A stretch of DNA of 58,680 bases from an uncultured Lachnospiraceae bacterium. GTDB taxonomy: Bacteria; Bacillota; Clostridia; Lachnospirales; Lachnospiraceae. Every line of letters starts with the position of its first letter. Positions within the stretch are counted from its first letter, which is position 1. The stretch covers positions 1 to 58,680 of the forward strand of contig CATOPL010000020.1 in the NCBI GenBank assembly GCA_951802115.1, in the 5' to 3' direction. The notes under the pieces were generated by a model. It did no database searches. It saw only the letters and a list, made by a program, of their open reading frames with translations, and was not told the DNA's origin. A program made the translations under genes and the position numbers. Below, in pieces: positions 52,525-58,680 of this stretch.

Positions 52525-53218
52525 TCAAATGTTCTTCATATACTGCAAAACAACGCCGGAGAACTCCTTGCTCCGCAGCCGTGATACGGGAATCTCTTTG
52601 CCATTATCCATACAGGCAGTCCCGTTTTTATAGCCTTTTAAATGTTTCAGATTGATTAGATAGCTCCTGTGGCACCGATAAAAACGGTTGTCCAGCTTTG
52701 TTTCCAGGTTTTCAATCCGTTCATAATAATCAACAACCTCGCCGGAAGCCAGGTTCAGATATATTTTCCGGTCTATAATCTCACAGAAGACAATCTCATC
52801 CTTTGGGATGATGCGCCCCTCATATCCCTTTTGCACCAGCAGGCTGTCTTCGCTGGCGTTTTGCATGGAAGCGTAAAAGCGCTCCATTGTCTTTTCAAAC
52901 TGTTTTTTATCCACCGGCTTGACCAGATAATCGTAGGCCTGTACCTCAAAAGAATGGAATACCATCTCTTTCAGTACCGTAATAAAGACTAAAAAGCCCC
53001 GGAACTTATCCGCCCTCAGTTTCCATACCGTCCATACCCTTCATCTGGATATCCAGAAACAGGATGTCGATCTGCCCATTGTAGCTCAGCAGCTCCTCGC
53101 CGCTGGAAAACATACGGAGGCTGATCTCCCGGTTCTTTTTGCGAAAAAAATCAGAAACAAAAGACCTTATATGATCAGACATATGTTTTTCATCATCGCA
53201 GATTGCAATACGGATCAA
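52525..53218 (-). pseudogene. LytTR response regulator with a frameshifting deletion
   Basis: The receiver starts MIRIAICDDEKHMSDHIRSF with phosphoacceptor Asp in DILFLDIQMKGMDGMET. Just after GMET (near 53010) the frame is lost. The other frame resumes KLRADKFRGFLVFITVLKEM, through YDYLVKPVDK and the LytTR domain (EIVFCEIIDRKIYLNLASGE, FYRCHRSYLINLKHLKGYKN). A deletion of a few bases within the expected 'METARKLR' explains it. Confidence 0.82.
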
Positions 53219-53291
53219 TGCATCTCCTCCTCGTCATGATATCATCAGCGGCAAAAGATACTCTTTTAATGCTGACACAGATAAGTATTTT

Positions 53292-53358
53292 ATTATATCC
53301 TGTCAAAAATGCCAAAACAATTAAATTGCTGTGAAATGTTTGTCTGTTGCTGTAAAAT
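53292..53358 (-). promoter_or_regulatory. Promoter with paired LytTR-type direct repeats
   Basis: On the minus strand ATTTTACAGCAA (53347-53358) and ATTTCACAGCAA (53326-53337) are 11 of 12 identical and exactly 21 bases apart. Next come a -35 TTGTTT (53315-53320) and, 17 bases on, a -10 TATAAT (53292-53297). This is classic LytTR operator geometry and implies autoregulation of the regulator-kinase operon. Confidence 0.65.
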
Positions 53359-53378
53359 ACTGAATGGAAATCTATCAC

Positions 53379-54464
53379 TCACTCCATCGCCCTGATCCGC
53401 TCCACAAGAGAAAGCCTTCTGGTATAACGGACCGTACAGACCGGGAACACCTCCTGCACCAGAAGCAGCGCAGCCGCAAACACCAGTACCTGGAGCACCG
53501 GGAAATGATACGTGGGCTTCCCGAACATACCAATCTGATCAAACACCCTGCACAAGGCCAGGCTGCACACGGTTCCCAGTGTCAGGGTCACAAGCAGCGT
53601 GATCCCTACGTAGTACAGACACTTAAAGGACAGCATCCGGGACAGCTGGCGGCCGCTCATGCCAACGGACTGGAACACGCCGAATTCCTGCTGGCGGGTA
53701 AGAAGATTGGTAATCAGCATGTTGGCAAGATTGATCAGGGCAAACACAAAGATAAAGATCAGAATACTGTAGAGCCGGGTCAATTCCCCGCGCATGCCGG
53801 CCTTAAGTTCAGCCGTCAGATCATATAGGCCGGAGACGGCCACCCGTTCATCGGGCACAGCGCCGAATACTGCCCGCCACAGCTGTTCACTGTCCTGCTC
53901 TGTGTGGAGATTTACACAGCCGGTAAAATCCGATATTTCCGGATAAAGGACGGACAGTTCTTCCTCCGGCAGAATAAAGAAATGAGCTGTGTTGCAGATT
54001 GAAACATTCTCGACAATCCCCATCACGGTATAAGTCTTCCTCTGTCCGTTATAACAGGAAACGGTGACGGTATCCCCGACCTGATAGTCTGTCCTGTAAA
54101 TCTCTTTCAGCGTGCTGCCTGACGGGCAGACCAGAATGCCGCTTCCATCCACCAGCTGCCGGTAATCTGCGGTTCCCTCAAGAACTGCTCCGTCAGCATA
54201 CATCTTCGCCATATCTTCCCGGTCAATTCCCCTGACAATAAAAGGCTCTTGCTCACGGTTGCCCGGAATTCCGCTGATGGCAGGAATTTCCATGCAGGCC
54301 ATGCTGTATGCCGTAACGTAATCCACGTTTAAAATAGAGGCGATTTCTTTTTGCTGATCCTGTCCCAAAGGATTATCTTTCTGCATCTCATAAAAGTCCC
54401 GGCCTGCATAGTCTTCATATTGTAAAAGGTACTGGCTCCTGTCTCCAAACTGGGACCTGGCCAT
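53379..54464 (-). pseudogene. FtsX-type ABC permease lacking its N-terminal half
   Basis: The 361 residues match the C-terminal part of a large FtsX/MacB-like permease: an extracellular region (FIVRGIDREDMAKMYADGAV) and the last three or four helices (YSILIFIFVFALINLANMLI, TRQQEFGVFQSVGMSGRQLS, YYVGITLLVTLTLGTVCSLA). Family members are usually about 800 residues. The apparent start MARSQFGDRS has no ribosome site, so the 5' half and the partner ATPase have been lost. Confidence 0.75.
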
Positions 54465-54587
54465 TTTATTGTTTATGCATTATTGGTTTTCTTCGTATGG
54501 CTTAGATGTAAAAGGATAACTTATGTAATGAATCGTAGTGTTATTTATCCAGAAATCCCAAGAACTTCTTCCACTCCATGCAACCTT

Positions 54588-54854
54588 TCAATCCCCATAT
54601 TGGTACTCAAACTGCATGATATTATTTACTATTTTCACCCAATCCGTCTTTTCCGAAAAGTTCCATGAGTCCGCGCTTTTCTGCTCCGCATTTTTCACAG
54701 CTTTTGCGACTGCTGCTTTCAAAACGATATTCTCAAAGCTGCATTTCCCGCTTTCTTTCAGATTAGCGGTGTACGCATACATTTCAGCTGTATCACAGTT
54801 TTCCGGGAATACCTGCCCCGCCTTAGCCGGCTGTTCCTTATTGGGGATATTCAA
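54588..54854 (-). CDS. Unassigned 88-codon ORF
   Basis: Starts with TTG and reads NIPNKEQPAKAGQVFPENCD to NIMQFEYQYGD. It has no clear ribosome site and lies between a permease remnant and the YbhB gene, 15 bases after the latter. It may be a gene fragment. No family recognised. Confidence 0.3.
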   Translation of the reverse strand: MNIPNKEQPAKAGQVFPENCDTAEMYAYTANLKESGKCSFENIVLKAAVAKAVKNAEQKSADSWNFSEKTDWVKIVNNIMQFEYQYGD

Positions 54855-54869
54855 CCATATAGATATTTC

Positions 54870-55337
54870 TTACTCAAACTCACCAATGATACTTCCTTTT
54901 TGGATAATATGCTTTTCCGCCTTTTTCAAAAAATTTCTTTTCATAGAGTTGGCACTTATATTTATTTCACAATCCAGGGAATAGACTGTAAAACGGTAAG
55001 TATGCTTTTTCCCTTTCGGCGGCTTCGGCCCTGCATAACGGTGCAGACCATATCCTATCCCCTGTCGGGCATTCCCCAACATTGGCACAGCCCTGCCAGC
55101 CGGAATGTTTCCCTTTATTTTATCAGCGACCGGAATGTTCCATATAATCCAATGCGTAAAATCCTTAATCGGATGTGATAAATCTTCCAATGTAACAGCG
55201 AGAGTTTTCGCATTTGGGGATAAGTTCTTAATTACAAATTCTGGCGATATGTCCTGCCCCCGCCCCGTATATTCAATGGGAAATTTGCTTCCGTTATCCA
55301 TTCCAATGCACTCAAATTCCAAAACATTATAATTCAT
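54870..55337 (-). CDS. YbhB/YbcL-like phosphatidylethanolamine-binding family protein
   Basis: A 155-residue protein starting MNYNVLEFECIGMDNGSKFP behind GGAGGAATT. PEBP signatures: GQDISPEFVIKNLSPNAKTL, DLSHPIKDFTHWIIWNIPVA (the 'DPDap......HWvvwnIp' motif in altered form), GYGLHRYAGPKPPKGKKHTY and FTVYSLDC. Cytosolic, roles in bacteria are poorly defined. Intact. A longer upstream frame is not supported by a ribosome site. Confidence 0.85.
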   Translation of the reverse strand: MNYNVLEFECIGMDNGSKFPIEYTGRGQDISPEFVIKNLSPNAKTLAVTLEDLSHPIKDFTHWIIWNIPVADKIKGNIPAGRAVPMLGNARQGIGYGLHRYAGPKPPKGKKHTYRFTVYSLDCEINISANSMKRNFLKKAEKHIIQKGSIIGEFE

Positions 55338-55535
55338 AATTCCTCCAATTATCTTTAATCCAATTTTCAGAGCCACACCCATACCCTTCATAATAAGTTT
55401 GAGCAGTTTATTTTTACATACCCGGCAACCTCCTCTCCCTTCTCCCCCATTCCCCAATCTGCCGGAATACCGGGGATGCCTGCCCTGCCTTGTCAGGCTG
55501 TGGCTTATTGGAGATATGCCGTCCGCTAAAATCCC
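55338..55535. other. Short spacer, nothing recognised
   Basis: Between the YbhB gene start and the PhzF pseudogene end only short out-of-frame ORFs occur. No promoter of clear quality is seen. Confidence 0.4.
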
Positions 55536-56215
55536 TTACACTTGCACAAACTTCTTCCCAAGCAAATATCCATATCCACCCATAAAAACAGAATCAATTA
55601 CATTCCCATGATATAAAAGATTTACAATAATTCGTGATACTTCTCCCATATTACGCCCCTGTTCAAAAACATATTGTAACTGCCGCTTATAGTATTTGAA
55701 AAGATACTATGGTCTATAAATTCCCTTTCTATACACCCCGTAAAAATATCTGAATCCAAAACTTCAAGGTATGCCGGACAATTCTACTCCATCAATATCA
55801 GGCTATCCTCTTTTATATGAATATTGAGAATCCCAGCTTCTCTCTTTATGATACAGTTTGGTTTATCTAACAGCAATTTAAGGGTAGAAAATGCTGCTAT
55901 TGTGGTATAGGCACACAGTGGGACTTCTTCTGTTGGTGTAAAGTATTGCAGCTTAAAATCTGCCTTGTTGGAATCCAACACAAAAACAGTTTCAGAATAT
56001 CCCACTTCTTTTGCTATTGCTGCTTTTTGAACAGGAGTCAACTCTGAGCTACCCAAAACCACTCCTGCCTTATTTCCACTCTTCAAAATATAGGCAACAT
56101 TCTTCCCTTCCTCAATCAGTTCTGTCCTGCTGTTGAGAATATTCTTATCTGCATTATCCGGCGTTTCCAGCAAAACCTCGTACGCCCCTACATATGTCCC
56201 GTTGAGATGCTTCAT
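55536..56215 (-). pseudogene. PhzF-family isomerase-like gene, multiply broken
   Basis: The body reads GNKAGVVLGSSELTPVQKAA, IAKEVGYSETVFVLDSNKAD and FKLQYFTPTEEVPLCAYTTI, typical PhzF. An in-frame TAG follows LILME (about 55791), after which NCPAYLEVLDSDIFTGCIER continues. In another frame the C-terminus is found (QGRNMGEVSRIIVNLLYHGN, SVFMGGYGYLLGKKF) to 55536, with part of the second domain missing. The N-terminal 35 residues do not look like PhzF and may be fused foreign sequence. Confidence 0.75.
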
Positions 56216-56255
56216 AAATATCTATTTCAATTCATGTATACTTATCTCCTTTGCA

Positions 56256-56600
56256 GGCAGCCACGAAAGCAAGTCTAAAAATATGATCGACAAAAAGCCG
56301 TTTGCGGATGCCGGCCACACACAGATCGACATGATCACGGAAATCTATGCACATATCCTGGATGAAGACCGGAAGATCAACGCACAGAAATTTGAGACCG
56401 CTTTTTACTCCAATCCCGATATGCGCCCCGTGGAGCGCAGCCTCCAGGGAGAGGAAAGCGGCTCTATGACCAACCCAGATATCATGATGAAACAGCTGGA
56501 ATCTGTACCACAGCTTATGGATGCATTTATCCAGAAATTCATTGAGCAGTACGGCAACCAGATCATGACGCAGCTTGCAAAAAAGATGCTCGGTGCATGA
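56256..56600 (+). pseudogene. Tyrosine integrase C-terminal remnant
   Basis: The frame contains FADAGHTQIDMITEIYAHIL and DEDRKINAQKFETAFYSNPD, the last catalytic block of a phage/ICE tyrosine recombinase with the nucleophilic Tyr in EIYAHI. A family-specific tail ends LAKKMLGA. The core-binding domain and the first catalytic residues are missing, so it cannot recombine. An att-type tRNA fragment lies about 245 bases downstream. Confidence 0.75.
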
Positions 56601-57154
56601 AACGACATAGGACGGCATCAAATACAACCAAAGTACATAACGGGACATCTTATTGAACAAAAAAATGTTCAATAAGCGAGAATTAGCAAAATGATTAGCA
56701 GACCTTGTTTTTCCCGCAAGGGGTACTAATCTATTTGGGACTTCCCTTACAGGCGGCAGATCAAAAATACAGCTACGAAAGGAGGTTATGCCTAAATCCC
56801 TGAAAGAACAAAAATGCCGCAACCCTTGATGTTACGGCACTTCAGCGTACCCGAGAAGATTTGAACTTCTGATCTCATGCTTAGGAGTAGCCCCATTTGC
56901 CAGTAGGCAGCTCCCTCTTATTGTTATCTAATCCCTGTATCTCCTTAGCTTTAACGGATTCAGAATGTTATCTCGTACCTCCATGTGACTGCTGATTTTA
57001 AGGTGTTTTAAATGTTCCTTTTAGCAGGCGATTAGCAAGGGGCTGAATTTAGGGAAATGTTACGGTGCAAAACCTTTCCCAATTAATACCTGCATTTTAC
57101 AACAAATCCCAAAATAGTTTAAGCTATTTGCATTTTTCTAAGATCACAAATTCT
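56601..57154. other. Gene-free stretch with hairpins and attachment-site features
   Basis: It holds a perfect 11-bp hairpin, CTTATTGAACA (56649-56659) with TGTTCAATAAG (56666-56676), two nearby ATTAGCA motifs (about 56685 and 56693) that could be integrase arm sites, a TGCCG/CGGCA hairpin (56815-56839) and the tRNA fragment described separately. A 13-codon ORF behind AAAGGAGG (about 56788) is too short to support. Confidence 0.5.
56846..56888 (-). other. 3' tRNA fragment (probable attachment-site scar, tRNA-Arg(CCT)-like)
   Basis: Read on the minus strand, the 43 bases begin with anticodon-loop-like ACTCCTAA, then the T-arm AGAAGTTCAAATCTTCT and the acceptor end GGGTACG. The 5' half of the tRNA is absent; the 5' anticodon arm does not match. 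Integrative elements that use a tRNA gene leave such 3' copies at one end. Confidence 0.65.
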
Positions 57155-57183
57155 TTGACGAATACCGATTTTTGATATATACT
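57155..57183 (+). promoter_or_regulatory. Promoter of the Abi_2 gene
   Basis: TTGACG (57155-57160) and TATACT (57178-57183) are spaced by 17 bases, about 25 bases ahead of the ribosome site GAGAGGTG and ATG 57216. Confidence 0.7.
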
Positions 57184-57215
57184 TAAGATTATACTAACGA
57201 GAGAGGTGTATAAAT

Positions 57216-58241
57216 ATGCCATACTCACGTCCCAAAAGTACAGATGGTTTAATGCGCTATTTGCGCGATAAAAAAGGAATTTCTATTTCTGGTTCATCGC
57301 AAAAGCGCAAGCTTATGAATATAGGTTACTATCATGGATATAAAGGATATCGTTACATAAATACACCTTCAAACCATGTTCATTATACGAAATTTGAAGA
57401 ATTGGTTGCTGTCTATGACTTTGATGCTCAATTAAAAGCATTATTTTATCCTACTGTAATGCTGATTGAAACAGCTTTCAAAAATTATGTTCTGGATATT
57501 TTAGTAGCTTCAACAAATTCCGAAAATTTTATTGATATCTATAATCAGTTGTTGGATAATTATAAAATGTTTTCTACTAAAGGCAAAATGTATAGAAATG
57601 CCTACGACCGTCAAAAAGCAGAAGAAAAATTTAAACGAGAGTTAAAAAGGCGGTTAGATTTGCGTAATCGTATCTATAAGGTTCAGACCGATGCTTATGG
57701 AAATGGAAATAAAATTGCAGATCACTATTTCCGTAAAGATTCCAACCTTCCAATCTGGGCGACTTTTGAATTGCTTAGTTTAGGTGAGTTTGGTCACTTT
57801 GTTTCATGCTTGAATCAAAATTGCAGGACAGATATTTCAAAAAAACTTGAAATACGACATTCTGATGATTCAAATGCCATGATGCCTCAACGTCTGATTT
57901 ATGCCACAAAAGACTTTCGAAATGCCATTGCACATAATGATGTAATTTTTGATACACGTTTCCGAACTGGAAACATTGATAAACAGGTGGGAAATGCTAT
58001 CTCCAATGCTACTGGAGTAAGGGGATTAACTTTTGAAACTATCACAGACTATTTAGTTTTGTCAATTTATCAACTGAAACTTCTTCATATATCAAAAACA
58101 GAAATAAAACGTATTATATCAGGATTTGAAGATATTGTAGAAAAATTACGCAACAATGTTCCAATAAGCATTTTCAATCAAATTATCTATACTGATAATA
58201 ATGCAAAACTCACCAAATTAAAAAATTTTGTTAAGTCGTGA
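57216..58241 (+). CDS. Abi_2 family (AbiD/AbiF-like) abortive-infection protein with HEPN motif
   Basis: A 341-residue basic protein. The N-terminus has the family layout (DGLMRYLRDKKGISISG, LMNIGYYHGYKGYRYI, FEELVAVYDFDAQLKALFYP). Near residues 235-240 lies RNAIAH, the Rx4H HEPN RNase motif, in the context DFRNAIAHNDVIFD. Such proteins act as translation or RNA toxins that stop infected cells. The gene is much more AT-rich than the rest of the window, a sign of transfer. A small RNA gene begins 7 bases after its stop, matching RNA-associated AbiF systems. Confidence 0.87.
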   Translation: MPYSRPKSTDGLMRYLRDKKGISISGSSQKRKLMNIGYYHGYKGYRYINTPSNHVHYTKFEELVAVYDFDAQLKALFYPTVMLIETAFKNYVLDILVASTNSENFIDIYNQLLDNYKMFSTKGKMYRNAYDRQKAEEKFKRELKRRLDLRNRIYKVQTDAYGNGNKIADHYFRKDSNLPIWATFELLSLGEFGHFVSCLNQNCRTDISKKLEIRHSDDSNAMMPQRLIYATKDFRNAIAHNDVIFDTRFRTGNIDKQVGNAISNATGVRGLTFETITDYLVLSIYQLKLLHISKTEIKRIISGFEDIVEKLRNNVPISIFNQIIYTDNNAKLTKLKNFVKS

Positions 58242-58247
58242 AAATCC

Positions 58248-58276
58248 TTGCATTTTCTATCTCTTTCTTGTATACT
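58248..58276 (+). promoter_or_regulatory. Promoter of the Abi-linked small RNA
   Basis: TTGCAT (58248-58253) and TATACT (58271-58276) are separated by exactly 17 bases. It begins 7 bases after the Abi stop codon, so the RNA can be made independently of the Abi mRNA. Confidence 0.75.
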
Positions 58277-58282
58277 ATAAAT

Positions 58283-58346
58283 GTGAATAGCGGTGCGTCT
58301 CTACGGAGCGTACTTGGGAGAATCGGATGCGTCCGGTTCTCTTTTT
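58283..58346 (+). ncRNA. Predicted Abi-associated structured small RNA (about 64 nt)
   Basis: Bounded by the promoter at 58248-58276 and an intrinsic terminator. Hairpin 1 pairs GTGCG-CTC (58293-58301, one bulged T) with GAG-CGTAC (58306-58313) around a TACG loop, a UNCG-type tetraloop. Hairpin 2 is the terminator stem with a TGCG loop. It has no ORF. Structured RNAs next to abiF genes are a described RNA class, thought to act as antitoxin or cofactor. Assignment of this RNA to that class is inference. Confidence 0.68.
58318..58346 (+). terminator. Intrinsic terminator of the small RNA
   Basis: A 10-bp stem, GAGAATCGGA (58318-58327) with TCCGGTTCTC (58332-58341), one G-U pair, TGCG loop, then TTTTT. 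A second, weaker hairpin (TCGCAA/TTGCGA inside AAACTT/AAGTTT, 58351-58383) follows. Confidence 0.85.
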
Positions 58347-58419
58347 GTGTAAACTTAAAATCGCAAATTGCGACTTCAAGTTTTGTTACTTTGTTTATCC
58401 TTAAATTTCCTCTTCCAAA

Positions 58420-58680
58420 GTAAGCGCCAAATATTGCTGCGGATTTTCTAATCTTCTGGATTCCTCTATAATTGTAAATGAAATATAGTTAGACTATTTC
58501 ACTACAATTACGGAGGATAGGTTATGGCAACTACTCGCAAAGCCCGTGTTCCGATGGCGGAACAGATCAGGCTTATCAATGAATGCCGCCAAAGCGGCAT
58601 GACAGACGCTGACTGGTGCCGTGAAAACGGTATCGCTGTAAGCACTTTTTATAACTGGGTCAGCCGCTGCAGGAAAACAG
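58420..58680 (+). mobile_element. Left end of an IS66-family insertion sequence
   Basis: The sequence from 58420 begins GTAAGCGCCAAATATTGCTG; IS66 terminal repeats start GTAAGCG. An IS66-type small first ORF follows. The element runs off the window, so its other end and target duplication cannot be checked. Confidence 0.75.
58524..58680 (+). CDS. tnpA: IS66-family accessory protein TnpA, partial
   Basis: The first 52 residues (MATTRKARVPMAEQIRLINE, CRQSGMTDADWCRENGIAVS, TFYNWVSRC) show the helix-turn-helix of IS66 TnpA, an accessory DNA-binding protein needed for transposition. The start follows GGAGGAT. The gene continues beyond the window. Confidence 0.8.
   Translation, partial: MATTRKARVPMAEQIRLINECRQSGMTDADWCRENGIAVSTFYNWVSRCRKT

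Noticed and set aside
56846..56888. A functional tRNA gene
   Set aside because: Only the anticodon loop, T-arm and acceptor 3' strand are present; the D-arm and 5' acceptor strand are missing.
57216..58241. A Cas13 effector
   Set aside because: The protein is 341 residues with one recognisable HEPN motif and no CRISPR array nearby; Abi_2 fits better.

Overview
The window looks like the accessory part of a Lachnospiraceae (Clostridium cluster XIVa) chromosome. The signs are moderate GC, strong GGAGG ribosome sites, AgrC/AgrA-type and LytTR two-component systems, domain-inverted family 3 glycosidases, CooC-type ATPases, and integrative-element debris typical of gut Firmicutes. No ribosomal RNA or complete tRNA gene is present, so the family assignment is an inference from protein character.

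Region 1 (1-22.3 kb, almost all minus strand) is a run of about twenty unrelated, mostly acidic small genes: a Sel1-repeat protein, SMI1/KNR4 (SUKH)-like proteins, an LRR plus NTF2-like protein, DUF2200, DUF5655, DUF2262, a PH-like protein and many orphans. It resembles a poly-immunity locus, but I see no toxin or secretion gene. Several members are decayed (3485-4230, 10488-10904, 11155-11315, 11692-12397, 17746-17948). A MATE exporter is followed upstream by a 37-residue peptide gene (5799-5912) whose promoter is covered by a perfect palindrome. A bacitracin-type sensor/ABC locus at 6107-7748 survives only as a frameshifted regulator and a kinase-permease deletion fusion. A GHKL kinase/LytTR regulator pair closes the region (19640-21720).

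Region 2 (22.5-31.1 kb) is a carbohydrate module: a LytTR regulator and GHKL kinase, a terminator, then two family 3 glycoside hydrolases and a GtrA-like membrane protein. The membrane-anchored hydrolase has inverted domain order. A 20-bp-period direct repeat upstream of a weak promoter suggests that the LytTR regulator activates the hydrolases.

Region 3 (31.2-35.9 kb) is heavy-metal resistance: a CadA-type P-type ATPase, a small HMA protein, an ArsR/SmtB repressor with a palindromic operator, and an AraC-family protein. Two MITE-like elements sit inside it. A recombination scar at its left edge contains a collapsed copy of genes from region 4.

Region 4 (35.9-43.9 kb) is a compact operon of three CooC-like ATPases, a MoxR/NorQ AAA+ ATPase, a VWA protein, two DUF3786 proteins and a zinc-ribbon protein, with a divergent TetR regulator. 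It looks like a metallocofactor insertion system whose client enzyme is not in the window. Three copies of a 173-bp structured repeat lie in it, two of them directly in front of CooC genes.

Region 5 (44-56.6 kb) is heavily decayed: truncated response regulators, a VanRS-like pair with internal deletions, a truncated ABC ATPase, permeases with a duplication or a lost 5' end, a PhzF pseudogene, relaxase and integrase remnants. Intact genes among them are a CPBP protease, a PNPOx-like protein, a GHKL kinase and a YbhB-like protein.

Region 6 (56.6-58.7 kb) starts at a 3' tRNA fragment (an attachment-site scar) and carries an Abi_2 (AbiD/AbiF-like) HEPN gene followed directly by a promoter-driven, terminator-ended small RNA of about 64 nt. 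This is a candidate RNA-regulated phage-defence module. The window ends in the left end of an IS66 element.
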